64,000 nucleotides of DNA from Bryobacterales bacterium (GTDB lineage: Bacteria; Acidobacteriota; Terriglobia; Bryobacterales; Bryobacteraceae). Location of the stretch: positions 1 to 64,000 of the forward strand of contig DAIDHC010000123.1 of assembly GCA_027452065.1 (NCBI GenBank). Direction: 5' to 3'. Shown in pieces: positions 19,891 through 29,834 of this stretch (the stretch's first letter is position 1; every line of letters starts with the position of its first letter). Position numbers and translations under genes: made by a program. The notes under the pieces are model-generated. The model did no database searches. It was not told where the DNA came from and was given only the letters and a program-made list of their open reading frames with translations.

Positions 19891-20820
19891 ATGCAAGTGA
19901 TGAACATTCGCAGGCGGGATTACGGCGGCTGGCCGAACAGCTACTACCTGGACAACGGCGCGATCGAACTGGTGGTGACCGGCGACGTGGGTCCGAGGGT
20001 GATTTCGTGCGGCTTTCCGGGCGGGCAGAACCTGTTTTACAACGCGGCGGAGGCGCTGGGCCGATCGGGCGAGAGCCAGTGGGAGAACCGGGGCGGGCAC
20101 CGGCTGTGGGTGGCTCCGGAGGATCGGGGCACCACGTTGGCGCTGGACAACGGGCCGGTGGGCGTGGTGGTGACGGAGGAGGGCGTCGTCGCCACTCAGC
20201 CCGTCGAGCCGGAGACGCGGCTGCAAAAACAGATCGAGATTCGGCTGGCGCCGGGCGCGGCCGGGGCGACGCTCATCCACCGGGTGAAAAATCTCAACCC
20301 CTGGGCGGTGCGATTCGCGCCCTGGGCGCTGAGCGTGATGGCGCCGGGCGGCGTGGCCCTGGCGGTGCTGCCGCCGCGCTGCCGGCATGAGGAACGGCTG
20401 CTGCCCACCGGTTCGCTGGCGATCTGGGGCTACACCGATCTGTCGGATGCGCGATGGAGGTTTCTGCCGCGCTTCCTCATGCTGCGGCAGGACGCCTCGG
20501 CCACCACTCCGCAGAAGCTTGGTCTGTTCAACTCGCCCACGCGCGCCGGCTATGAGCGCGGCGGCGAGCTGTTCTGGAAGTGGACCGAAACCGATGCCGG
20601 GCAGACGTACCCGGATTTCGGCTGCTCGCTCGAGATGTTCACCAACGCCGACATTCTGGAGGTGGAGACGCTGGGGCCGCTCGCCTCGATCGAGCCCGGC
20701 GGGGAGGCCGTGCATGTGGAGCACTGGTCGCTGCACCGCACTGGTCCGCTCGGCGGGATGGACGACGCGAAATTGGGCGAGCTGGTGGAATCGCTCCCCG
20801 GGCCGGCGCGGCGGGCTTGA
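19891..20820 (+). CDS. DUF4380-like / aldose epimerase-like protein
   Basis: 309 aa; YYLDNGAIELVVTGDVGPRVISCGFPGGQNLFY, GGHRLWVAPE. Confidence 0.7.
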   Translation: MQVMNIRRRDYGGWPNSYYLDNGAIELVVTGDVGPRVISCGFPGGQNLFYNAAEALGRSGESQWENRGGHRLWVAPEDRGTTLALDNGPVGVVVTEEGVVATQPVEPETRLQKQIEIRLAPGAAGATLIHRVKNLNPWAVRFAPWALSVMAPGGVALAVLPPRCRHEERLLPTGSLAIWGYTDLSDARWRFLPRFLMLRQDASATTPQKLGLFNSPTRAGYERGGELFWKWTETDAGQTYPDFGCSLEMFTNADILEVETLGPLASIEPGGEAVHVEHWSLHRTGPLGGMDDAKLGELVESLPGPARRA

Positions 20821-20856
20821 GGCAAGAGATAATATCGGGTTCGAGAAAGAATCAAA

Positions 20857-22026
20857 ATGAATCGACGGGATTGGTTAAAGGGCATAGGCGCGGCCGCGGC
20901 CGGCGCGGCGGGGACCGAGGCGGCGCAGGCGCAGGAAGGCGCGGCGAAGGCGCCGCTGCCGCTGAAGGACTACCAGCCCAAGAGCATGCTTCACACGGCG
21001 GAGACGCCGGTGGAGCGGGCGAAATTTCCGGTGATCGACTTCCACACGCACATCACCTGGGGTCCGATGCTCGAACCGGGCGAGAAGGTGGTGTTCAACG
21101 ACACCCCCGAGGCGCTGCTGCCGGTGATGGACCGGCGCAATCTGAAGACGATGATCAACCTCACGGGCGGCGTGGGCCAAGGGCTGAAGGAATCCATCGC
21201 CCGGCTGCAGACGGCTTATCCGGGCCGGTTCATCGTGTTCACGGAACCCTGGTGGAGCAGGGCGGCCGAGCCGGGCTACGCCTCGTTCCAGGCCGCCGAA
21301 ATCGAGCGTGCTCACGCCGCCGGCGCCCACGGAATCAAGGCGCTCAAGACGCTGGGGTTGTATTTGCGGGAGAACGTGAAGACGGGAAAACTGGTGAAGG
21401 TGGACGACCCGCGCTTCGATCCGATGTGGGAGACGGCGGGTTCGCTGGGAATGCCGATCGCCATGCATACGTCGGATCCGGAGGCGTTCTTCCTCCCGGT
21501 GGACCGGTTCAACGAGCGTTACGAGGAATTGAACGCTCATCCGGACTGGTCGTTCCACGGGCAGGACTTTCCTTCGAACATGGAGCTGCAGGAGGCGCGT
21601 TTGCGGGTGATCGCGCGGCATCCGAAGACCACGTTCGTCTGCCTTCATGTCGCCGATTCGGAAAATCTGGAGATGGTGACGGGCTGGATGGACAAGTATC
21701 CAAACATGTGGGTGGACATCGCGGCCCGCATCGGCGAGCTGGGCCGGCAGCCGCGCGCGGCCCGGCGATTTTTCGATCGATTTCAGGACCGGATTGTGTT
21801 CGGAACCGACGCGACGCCGAAGGGCGCGGAGTTTCCGCAGCAGTTTTTCTGCGACAAGCTTTACGAGATTTACTACCGGTTCCTGGAGACCGAGGACGAG
21901 TATTTCGACTACGCGCCGGCGCCGACGCCGCCACAGGGCCGCTGGCAGATCTACGGCGTCGGGCTTCCGGATGCGATCCTCGAAAAGGTGTACCACAAGA
22001 ACGCGGAGCGGGCGCTCGGCCTTTGA
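20857..22026 (+). CDS. TIM-barrel amidohydrolase (amidohydrolase_2 family), TAT-type signal
   Basis: 389 aa; NRRDWLKGIG signal, VIDFHTHITW, conserved His/Asp motifs, VFGTDATPKG. Confidence 0.88.
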   Translation: MNRRDWLKGIGAAAAGAAGTEAAQAQEGAAKAPLPLKDYQPKSMLHTAETPVERAKFPVIDFHTHITWGPMLEPGEKVVFNDTPEALLPVMDRRNLKTMINLTGGVGQGLKESIARLQTAYPGRFIVFTEPWWSRAAEPGYASFQAAEIERAHAAGAHGIKALKTLGLYLRENVKTGKLVKVDDPRFDPMWETAGSLGMPIAMHTSDPEAFFLPVDRFNERYEELNAHPDWSFHGQDFPSNMELQEARLRVIARHPKTTFVCLHVADSENLEMVTGWMDKYPNMWVDIAARIGELGRQPRAARRFFDRFQDRIVFGTDATPKGAEFPQQFFCDKLYEIYYRFLETEDEYFDYAPAPTPPQGRWQIYGVGLPDAILEKVYHKNAERALGL

Positions 22027-22093
22027 GCGAGTGAGGCAAATTTGCGCACGCGTATTGCTCTATTAGGCGCGAACGTTGTATGCTGTTTGACGC

Positions 22094-22897
22094 TTGTCTG
22101 GCAATGGCGAGAACGGCGGGAACTCGGGCGATAGCCGGGCCGACCGCATACTGAGGACTCTGCAGAGCAACGGATCGGTGTCGATCCAGGACCTGGTGGA
22201 GTCGCTCGGCGTGTCGGTGGCGACGGTGCGCCGCGACCTGCACGAACTCGAGCAGCAGGGGCTGCTCCGGCGCGTGCATGGAGGGGCGATTTCCATTGCG
22301 CCGTTGTTTTACGAACCGTTCCGGAACGACTCTTCGTTTCAAGAGGAGATCGGGCGGCAGGCGGCCGAGAAGCGGCGCATCGCCAACGCGGCGGCGGACC
22401 TGGTGCAGGACGGCGACACGATCATACTGACGGCGGGGACGACGACCACCGAGATCATCCGCAGCATGAGGCAGCGGCGGGGAGTGACGGTGGTGACCAA
22501 CGCGGTGAACGTGGCGATGGAGCTTTCCAAGCGCAAGGACCTGAACGTGGTAGTAACGGGCGGGTACCTGCGGGGGGACTGGTTCAGCCTGGTGGGGCCG
22601 GCGGCGGCGCATACGATCAGCCATCTGTATCCGGCCATCGCATTTCTGGGAGCGAGCGGGGTGGACGCGGAGCGCGGGCTGACTTCATACGATCCGGACG
22701 AGGCGGACATCAACAACCTGATGGTGAAACAGGCGCAGCGCAAGATCGCGGTGGCGGACCACACGAAGCTGGGCGTGGTGGCAAGCTGCCTTATCTGCCC
22801 GATCGAAGCGGTGGACATGCTGATCACCGATACGCACGCTGGCGACGAGGCTGTGCAGGGATTTCTCGACAAACGAATCGACGTCCGGCGGGTGTGA
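22094..22897 (+). CDS. DeoR/GlpR family transcriptional regulator
   Basis: 267 aa; N-terminal HTH (VSIQDLVESLGVSVATVRRDLHELEQQGLLRRVHGGA), DeoRC sugar-phosphate-binding domain; non-ATG start. Confidence 0.93.
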   Translation: MSGNGENGGNSGDSRADRILRTLQSNGSVSIQDLVESLGVSVATVRRDLHELEQQGLLRRVHGGAISIAPLFYEPFRNDSSFQEEIGRQAAEKRRIANAAADLVQDGDTIILTAGTTTTEIIRSMRQRRGVTVVTNAVNVAMELSKRKDLNVVVTGGYLRGDWFSLVGPAAAHTISHLYPAIAFLGASGVDAERGLTSYDPDEADINNLMVKQAQRKIAVADHTKLGVVASCLICPIEAVDMLITDTHAGDEAVQGFLDKRIDVRRV

Positions 22898-22903
22898 ACG
22901 GCC

Positions 22904-24061
22904 TCAGCCGCTAAACCTCAGCGCGTCGAGGATGGAAGTTCGCGAGGCTCCCCATGCTGGGACAAAAGAACTGAAGAGTCCGAGCAAGGCGGCCAGGGAG
23001 AGCGCCAGCAGCGCGACGGGAGTGGTCAGGGCGAGGCCGGGAATGAACAAGCCGAAGGCGGGGCGCATGGCGAAGCAAAGGGCGCTGGCCAGGGCGATTC
23101 CGATGACGCCGCCGATGAGGGTGAGCACCAGCGCCTCGCCGACGATGATGCCGAGCACGTGGGAGGTGGTGAAGCCCAGGGTTTTGAGCACGCCGACCTC
23201 GCGGACGCGCTCGCGCACCGACATCGAGATGGCGTTGGCCGAGACCAGCAGGATGGTGAACGTGATGGCTCCACAGATGGCCATGAGGAAGAGCTTCAGG
23301 TTGCCGAGGAAGGAGACGAAGCTGAGGGCGAACTGCTGCTCGGTTTCGGTCTTGGTGGGAGCGGGGGAATTTTCAAAAAGCGCGTCGACGGCGTGGGCGA
23401 CGCGGGGGACGTCGGCGGGGCTGCCGGCGAGGATCTGGAAGGTGCCGGCGATGTCGCGCTGGGCGCTGGTGACGGGAATGCTTTCGTTGAGGTAGTCGTA
23501 GTTGAAGTAGAGAGCTTCTTCGTTGGCGGGGTCGTCGTAAATGCCGACCAGTTGGAGCTCGAGAGTGACGGGGAAGATATCGCCCACCAGTGTGACGCGG
23601 TCGCCGGTGTGCAGGCCGAGGTTTTTGGCGGTGGCGCGGCTCATGATGGCGGCGGTGCGCTCGGTTTGGAAGCGGCGCCAGGCGTCGTCGGGCAGGGAAT
23701 ACTCGGGGCGGATGCGGCGGAGGCGGTCCGGCTGGCAGCCGAAGCGGGCGAAGAAATTCCTGGTGTCGCGCTGATCCTTATACGTTCCGCCGAACCACTG
23801 CCAGACCATCACTTCCCGGACGCCGGGCACCTGTTGGATGCGAGCCTCATAGGAAAGCGGAAGCGCCTGGCCAAGGCCGACGCGGTGGCGCGCCACCAGG
23901 CGCAGCTCCTGGCCGGGCGTGGGAGCGGCGAGAAACAGAGCGTGGTAGACGGCCATCAGGACGCCGAGGAGGCAGAGGGAGACGGCGATGCTGGAGATGG
24001 TGAGGAAGCCGCGGCGGCGATTGCGGAGGCTGTTCTTCCAGATGAGGGAAACGAAGCGCAT
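22904..24061 (-). CDS. ABC transporter permease, FtsX/MacB type
   Basis: FtsX-like C-terminal TM domain, RVREVGVLKTLGFT; ATG at 24061 preferred. Confidence 0.88.
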   Translation of the reverse strand: MRFVSLIWKNSLRNRRRGFLTISSIAVSLCLLGVLMAVYHALFLAAPTPGQELRLVARHRVGLGQALPLSYEARIQQVPGVREVMVWQWFGGTYKDQRDTRNFFARFGCQPDRLRRIRPEYSLPDDAWRRFQTERTAAIMSRATAKNLGLHTGDRVTLVGDIFPVTLELQLVGIYDDPANEEALYFNYDYLNESIPVTSAQRDIAGTFQILAGSPADVPRVAHAVDALFENSPAPTKTETEQQFALSFVSFLGNLKLFLMAICGAITFTILLVSANAISMSVRERVREVGVLKTLGFTTSHVLGIIVGEALVLTLIGGVIGIALASALCFAMRPAFGLFIPGLALTTPVALLALSLAALLGLFSSFVPAWGASRTSILDALRFSG

Positions 24062-24115
24062 GGGCGGCCCTTTACCGAATGCTAGCACCGCCGTTGGCCG
24101 GAAGCGGCGGTAGGG

Positions 24116-25693
24116 TCAGTGGGGCGCCGGGGCAGGCACGGGCCGGAAACGCAGGTCCTGATAGTCGAAGCTGAAGTCCGCCAGCGGCGAGACCGCCTTC
24201 ATCGTGAATTCGGAGATCTCGCCGCCGGGGGTGAGCGAGAAGGTGACGAAGGCGTCCTCGATGCCGCGGTCGCGCCAGTGCGCCTTGAAGGTGTCGAACT
24301 GCCAATGCCGGAGTTCGCCCACCATTTGCGGGGCGTGGTGGGAGCGGATGACGAGCGAGCCGTTCTCAAGGCTAATGGTCATGCGGCCATACCAGTCGTC
24401 GCGGTAGAGGCCGGTATATTTGGCGAGCGGAAGCGAGGGGCGGGAGTGGGTGTCGCGGGCCGATTCAGCCTTCTTGACAGCTTCCTGGCCGCGAGCTTGT
24501 TCGCGCGCGGAGAAGCTTTTCCAGGCGGCGAGCCAGCCGGTTTCCGGCAGGTCGAAGTAATAGTCGAGCAGCTTGTAGCGGATGGCCTCGAAAGCGGCGC
24601 CCTCCTCGGCGTTTGTCAACACGACGAAGCCGAGATTCTTCTCCGGCGCCAGGCAGACCAGGGAGACGTAGCCGGCGACGCCGCCGGTGTGGCTGACCGT
24701 GTAGTGCCCCTGGTAGTCGGCCAGGAACCAGCCGAGGCCGTAGGCGGAAAAGAAGTGATGGAGGCGGGGCATGCCCTCCGGAGGGGCGCCGGTGGGCAGG
24801 ATGGTTTGCGCGGACCACATTTCGGCGGCCTGTTTTTCACTGAACAGGCGGGAGCCGTCCGGCATGCGGCCGCGATTCAGACGCAGCAAAACCCAGCGGG
24901 CCATGTCGGCGGCCGAGGAGTTGATGGAGCCGGCCGGAGCGGTGTTGTCCAGGTTCATAGGCTCGATGGGCGTGAGGCGGCCGTCGAGCATCGAGTGCGG
25001 CGTGGCGACGTCGGCGCCGGGAGATTGGTCGCGCACCGAGACGTTGGAGTCCGTCATTCCCAACGGAGCGAAGATGCGCCGGCGGATGGTGTCATCCCAG
25101 GAGACCTGGGTGACGGCCGGAAGAATCTGGCCGGCGGCGATATAGAGAAGGTTGTCGTAGGCGAAGCGGGAGCGAAAGCTCGAGGCGGGCTTCATGAAGC
25201 GCAGGCGGTGGATGATCTGGTCGGGCGAGAGATTCGACTGGGGGAATATCAGCAGGTCGCCCTCTCCGAGGCCCATGCCGCTGCGATGCGTCACAAGGTC
25301 GCGGATGGTCATCTCGTGCGAGACGTAGGGATCGTACATGGCGAAGCCGGGGAGGCGCTCGTAGACCGGGTCGTCCCAGGAAATTTTCCCCTCGTCCACC
25401 AGCATGGCGAGGGCGGCGGTGGTGAACGCCTTGGTATTGGAGCCGATGCCGAACAGGCTGTGCTCGTCGACCGGCGTGGGCGAGCCGAGGCGGCGGACGC
25501 CGTAGCCTTTGGCGAGAAGCACCTTACCGTCTTTGACGATGGCGACGGCGATGCCGGGGACGTGGAATTCGCGCAGGACCCGGGCGGCGTAGTCGTCAAA
25601 ACCCGGCGGCAGTCCCTCGCCCGCGCGGGCGGCGCCGCAGATGAGGACGGCGCCGAGCAAAGTGGGAATCAATCGATGTCGGATGAGAGACAT
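24116..25693 (-). CDS. Serine hydrolase, beta-lactamase class C-like
   Basis: SxxK motif in SLFGIGSNTKAFT, YDN, HTGG; C-terminal DUF3471-like region; signal peptide from ATG 25693. Confidence 0.92.
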   Translation of the reverse strand: MSLIRHRLIPTLLGAVLICGAARAGEGLPPGFDDYAARVLREFHVPGIAVAIVKDGKVLLAKGYGVRRLGSPTPVDEHSLFGIGSNTKAFTTAALAMLVDEGKISWDDPVYERLPGFAMYDPYVSHEMTIRDLVTHRSGMGLGEGDLLIFPQSNLSPDQIIHRLRFMKPASSFRSRFAYDNLLYIAAGQILPAVTQVSWDDTIRRRIFAPLGMTDSNVSVRDQSPGADVATPHSMLDGRLTPIEPMNLDNTAPAGSINSSAADMARWVLLRLNRGRMPDGSRLFSEKQAAEMWSAQTILPTGAPPEGMPRLHHFFSAYGLGWFLADYQGHYTVSHTGGVAGYVSLVCLAPEKNLGFVVLTNAEEGAAFEAIRYKLLDYYFDLPETGWLAAWKSFSAREQARGQEAVKKAESARDTHSRPSLPLAKYTGLYRDDWYGRMTISLENGSLVIRSHHAPQMVGELRHWQFDTFKAHWRDRGIEDAFVTFSLTPGGEISEFTMKAVSPLADFSFDYQDLRFRPVPAPAPH

Positions 25694-25806
25694 AGGAGTC
25701 GCTGCGGGAGCGATGACGGCCATTGTAGCCGACGCGCGTCCGAGTTTGACGCGGACCGGAGAGTTCTCCCCCGGCTCGCGCACTAGAGATATACCCCGGA
25801 GAAGGC

Positions 25807-27795
25807 GTGACTTCACTGATACTCATTGCGGCGCTGGCAGCCGGTGTGGCCCCGGGCGCGGACCCGGCGTATCCGGCGTTACAGGCCGCCTACGACGCGC
25901 TGAAAATAAAGGATTACGACCGTGCGGTGGCTTCGTTTCGTCAAGCGCTGGCGGTGAATCCGAACCGCGCCAACGTACACAAGGACCTGGCTTACACGCT
26001 GTTGAAGGTGGGCGAAAACGAGGCCGCGCGAGACGAGTTTGCGGCGGCGGCGAAGCTCGATCCCGCTGACGACAGCGCCGCGCTTGAGTTCGCTTTTCTT
26101 GCTTATGAGACGCATGAGGAGGCCGAGGCGCGGCGGGTGTTCGACCGGATCCGCAAGAAAGGGAACGCGACGGCCGAGCAGGCATTTCAGAACATCGATC
26201 GGCCTCTGGCGGACGGAATTCGCCGCTGGCAGGAAGCGCTGCGGGTGTCGCCGGACAACTTCAGCGCGCACCAGGAGCTGGCGCGGCTGGCGGAGGAGCG
26301 CGGGGAGCTTGCACTGGCCGCCGAGCACTATGAAGCGGCCTGGAGGCTGAAGCCGTCGGAGCGGCTGCTGCTGCTGGACCTGGGGCGCGTCTGGAAAGAG
26401 ACGGGCAAAGCCGAGCAAGCCAACGCGGCGCTTCTGGCGGCCTCGCGCGGCGCGCAGCCCCGTGTGGCCGAGCGGGCCCGGGCGCTGCTGCCGGCGCGCT
26501 ATCCCTACGTTTACGAGTTTCGCAACGCCATCGCGCTCGATCCGAAAAACGTCGAGCTGCACCGGGAGCTGGCGTACCTGTTGCTGCAGATGGGGCAGAA
26601 GCCGGAAGCCGAGTTGGAGTTCGAAACCATCCACGAGCAGGCGCCGGACGATCTGCTCTCGGCGGCGCAGCTCGGTTTTTTGCGGCTGGCGCGCAACGAC
26701 GCCGAGGGGGCGCGGCCGCTGCTGGAGGCGGCCATGAAGGGGCCCGACGATGAGCTGGCGGATCGCGTGCGGGCGGCGCTGAAGCTGCCGCAGACGCTGC
26801 GGAAACCGAAGGAAACGCCCAAGAGCAGGGTCAGCGTGGAGGCCAAGACGCTGGCTGAGAAGAGCCTGGAGAAGGGGTATCTGAAGGACGCGCTGAAATA
26901 TCTGACTGTGGCGCATGAGTCGGATCCGGTGGACTTCTGGGTGATGCTGAAGCTGGGCTGGGTTTACAACATGCTGCACCAGGACAAGGAAGCGGTGCAG
27001 TGGTTCAAGCTGGCGCGGGAGAGTCCGGACGCTTCGATTTCGAAAGAAGCTTCGCAGGCATATAAGAACCTGGAGCCCGGCACGCGCCGGTTTCGCACCA
27101 CCTTCTGGGCCTACCCGATGTATTCGAGCCGCTGGAACGACGCCTTCGGGTACGCGCAGATCAAGACGGCGATGCAGCTCGGCAGCCTTCCGGTGGACAT
27201 CTACGCCTCGACGCGGTTTATCGGGGACATGCGCGGCGATATTGGCCCGACCAAGCAGATTCCGATGCCGCAATACCTGTCCGAAAGCGACGTGATCTTC
27301 GGCATCGGGCTCTCGACGCATCCCTGGCACGGGCTGCTCGGGTGGTTCGAGGCCGGCGAAGCGGTGAACTATCTGCCGGGCCGGAGCGACGTCGGCACGG
27401 CGTTTCCGGACTACCGCGGGGGCGTGTCGTTCGCGCGGGGCTGGGGGCACACCATCGGCTCGCACGGCGGGTTCATGGAAACCAACGACGACGGCGTGTT
27501 CGTGAGCCGCTTCGCCGACGACTTCTTGATCTACTCGCAGAACCGGATCGGATACACGATGGGCAGCGTTCAGGCGTACTGGAATTTCGAAGTCACCACC
27601 GATACGCTTCGCCAGTATTGGGCCAACTACGCCGACACCGGGCCGGGCGTTCGCTTCCGGCTGCCGGTGACGCCGAAATCCATGCTGTTCTCTCTCAATT
27701 TCCTGCGCGGCGCGTACACCATCAATGAGTACAATCCGCGGCGGCCAAACTTTTACGATTTCCGGGCGGGGTTCTGGTATGCGTTCACTCATTAA
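25807..27795 (+). CDS. TPR-repeat protein with C-terminal outer-membrane-like domain
   Basis: 662 aa; signal peptide, multiple TPR motifs, C-terminal aromatic/beta-rich region; GTG start. Confidence 0.8.
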   Translation: MTSLILIAALAAGVAPGADPAYPALQAAYDALKIKDYDRAVASFRQALAVNPNRANVHKDLAYTLLKVGENEAARDEFAAAAKLDPADDSAALEFAFLAYETHEEAEARRVFDRIRKKGNATAEQAFQNIDRPLADGIRRWQEALRVSPDNFSAHQELARLAEERGELALAAEHYEAAWRLKPSERLLLLDLGRVWKETGKAEQANAALLAASRGAQPRVAERARALLPARYPYVYEFRNAIALDPKNVELHRELAYLLLQMGQKPEAELEFETIHEQAPDDLLSAAQLGFLRLARNDAEGARPLLEAAMKGPDDELADRVRAALKLPQTLRKPKETPKSRVSVEAKTLAEKSLEKGYLKDALKYLTVAHESDPVDFWVMLKLGWVYNMLHQDKEAVQWFKLARESPDASISKEASQAYKNLEPGTRRFRTTFWAYPMYSSRWNDAFGYAQIKTAMQLGSLPVDIYASTRFIGDMRGDIGPTKQIPMPQYLSESDVIFGIGLSTHPWHGLLGWFEAGEAVNYLPGRSDVGTAFPDYRGGVSFARGWGHTIGSHGGFMETNDDGVFVSRFADDFLIYSQNRIGYTMGSVQAYWNFEVTTDTLRQYWANYADTGPGVRFRLPVTPKSMLFSLNFLRGAYTINEYNPRRPNFYDFRAGFWYAFTH

Positions 27796-29824
27796 GCCGG
27801 CGGCGGCAGCGTGGCTGCTGGCGGGACTGGCAGCGGCGGCCGTTTCGACGCCGTCGTTCACCGTCGCCGGCGACGATGCGGGCTCGTGGCCGGCGATTCT
27901 CTCTTCCATCGGCTTTACGTCCAGGCCCGGCCAGCCCGCCAACGTATTCATCGTGCGAAGCGGAGCACCGGCCGACGGCGCCGAGCTGCTCTCAAAAGTC
28001 GACCAGGGCGCGTTTCTGATTCTCGAAGGCGAGTCGGAGCTGGCCGCCTCGCTCGGTTTCCGGCCGGGGAAGGAGAAGGTGGTGGTGCGGAGCGAGATCG
28101 ACGCGCGGGCCCCGAAGCTCGAGATCATCTGGGAACATGCGCTCGAGCTGCCCCGCTTTGAACTGCCGGCCGGGGCGCGCATCTTCGCACGTGAGCGCTG
28201 GACCGGCGCGCCGCTGATGGCCGCCGTCACCCGGAAGGCCGGCGCGGTTTTGTGGATCGCGGCGCCTCCGGGCGAGCAGGGCTACGAACGTTTCCCCTAC
28301 CTTCTTCAGGCGCTGTGCGACCTGGGGCTGCAGCCGCCGGCGCGCGCGGCGCGGATCTGGGCGTTCTTCGACTCGGCCTACCGCTCGCGAGTGGATCTGG
28401 ACTACTTCGCGGCGCGATGGCGCAGGGCCGGTATCGCCGCGCTGCAGGTGGCCGCCTGGCACTACTGGGAGCCGGATCCGCAGGGCGATGAGTACCTGCG
28501 TCGGCTGATCACCGCCTGCCACAAACAGGGGATTCTGGTTTACGCCTGGCTCGAGTTGCCGCACGTGAGCGAAAAATTCTGGGCCGACCATCCGGAGTGG
28601 CGCGAGAAGACCGCCATTCTGCAGGACGCGCAACTGGACTGGCGCAAGCTCATGAATCTCGAAAACCCGGCCGCCTCCGCCGAGGTCGAGAAAGGCGCCC
28701 GGCGCCTGCTCGGGGCTTTCGACTGGGACGGCGCCAATCTCGCCGAGCTGTACTTCGAATCGCTGGAAGGCGCGGCGAACCCGGCGCGCTTCACCCCGAT
28801 GAACCCGGACGTGCGCAAGGATTTTCAGGCTTCCCACGGCATCGATCCGCTCGAGCTGTTCAGCCAGAACAAACCGGACCCGAAGACGCTGCAGGCTTTC
28901 CTCGATTACCGCGCGGGCGTGGCGCGGCAACTGCAGCAGCACTGGATCGGCGTGATGGAGTCCATCCGAACGGGCAAACCGGACCTGGACCTGGTGCTCA
29001 CGCACGTCGATGACCGGTTCGATACGCGAATGCACGATCTGATTGGCGCCGATGCCTCGCGCGTGCTGCCGCTGATGTCCGACCACCGGTTTACGTTTCT
29101 CATTGAGGACCCCGCGACGATCTGGAATCTCGGCCCGCAGCGGTATCCGCAGATCGCCTCGCGCTACGAGCCCCTTACGCGCGCCATTCCCGGCGCGGCC
29201 GACCGGCTGGCCATCGATATCAACATCGTCGAGCGCTACCAGGACGTCTACCCGACTAAACAACAGACCGGCACGGAATTGTTCGAGCTGGTCCATCTGG
29301 CGGCGCAGGCGTTTCCCCGCGTGGCGCTGTACTTTGAGAACTCCATCCTGCCGCCCGACCTGCCGCTGCTGCCCGCCGCGCAGGCCGGCGCCACGCAGTT
29401 GGAGCCGGTGGGCGATGCGCTGGCGGTGAAGTCGGCCGAGGGCGTGGGCGTGGCGTGGAAGGGGCCGGCGAAGGTGGACGGAAAGCTCTGGCCGGTGCGC
29501 GACGACGGGACGGTGTGGCTGCCGGCCGGGGCGCACGCGATTTCGGCGGCCGAGAAAGACACGCCGTTTCGCATGGCGGCGTTCAACGGACAGTTGAAAT
29601 CCGCCGCTTTCAGCGGAGGCGCGCTCGAATTCTCCTACGCCAGCGACGCCCGCGCCATCGCCACGCTCACCGCGCGCCCGGCGCGGGTGGAAATCGACGG
29701 CGAGGAGATTTCACCGGAAGTGCTCGCCGGCGGCGACGGCAAAACGTTCGCTCTGCTGCTGCCGCGGGGCCAGCACCTGGTGGCGATCCGGCAAGGCTCC
29801 GGAGCGCGTGCCGCGGGCCGCTAG
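27779..29824 (+). CDS. GHL10/DUF4434-like glycosyl-hydrolase-related (TIM-barrel) protein
   Basis: ATG at 27779 with signal peptide; RIWAFFDSAYRSRVDLDYFAARWRRAGIAALQVAAWHYW, HKQGILVYAWLELPHVSEKF; overlaps upstream stop by 17 bp. Confidence 0.72.
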   Translation: MRSLIKPAAAAWLLAGLAAAAVSTPSFTVAGDDAGSWPAILSSIGFTSRPGQPANVFIVRSGAPADGAELLSKVDQGAFLILEGESELAASLGFRPGKEKVVVRSEIDARAPKLEIIWEHALELPRFELPAGARIFARERWTGAPLMAAVTRKAGAVLWIAAPPGEQGYERFPYLLQALCDLGLQPPARAARIWAFFDSAYRSRVDLDYFAARWRRAGIAALQVAAWHYWEPDPQGDEYLRRLITACHKQGILVYAWLELPHVSEKFWADHPEWREKTAILQDAQLDWRKLMNLENPAASAEVEKGARRLLGAFDWDGANLAELYFESLEGAANPARFTPMNPDVRKDFQASHGIDPLELFSQNKPDPKTLQAFLDYRAGVARQLQQHWIGVMESIRTGKPDLDLVLTHVDDRFDTRMHDLIGADASRVLPLMSDHRFTFLIEDPATIWNLGPQRYPQIASRYEPLTRAIPGAADRLAIDINIVERYQDVYPTKQQTGTELFELVHLAAQAFPRVALYFENSILPPDLPLLPAAQAGATQLEPVGDALAVKSAEGVGVAWKGPAKVDGKLWPVRDDGTVWLPAGAHAISAAEKDTPFRMAAFNGQLKSAAFSGGALEFSYASDARAIATLTARPARVEIDGEEISPEVLAGGDGKTFALLLPRGQHLVAIRQGSGARAAGR

Positions 29825-29834
29825 CGACACCGCT

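Noticed and set aside
22904-25693. Permease + serine hydrolase as a drug-efflux/resistance module
   Set aside because: No adjacent ABC ATPase and the class C-like hydrolase resembles general serine hydrolases; insufficient evidence for a resistance function.
25879-28230. 783-aa minus-strand ORF
   Set aside because: Antisense to the TPR and GHL genes; biased composition.
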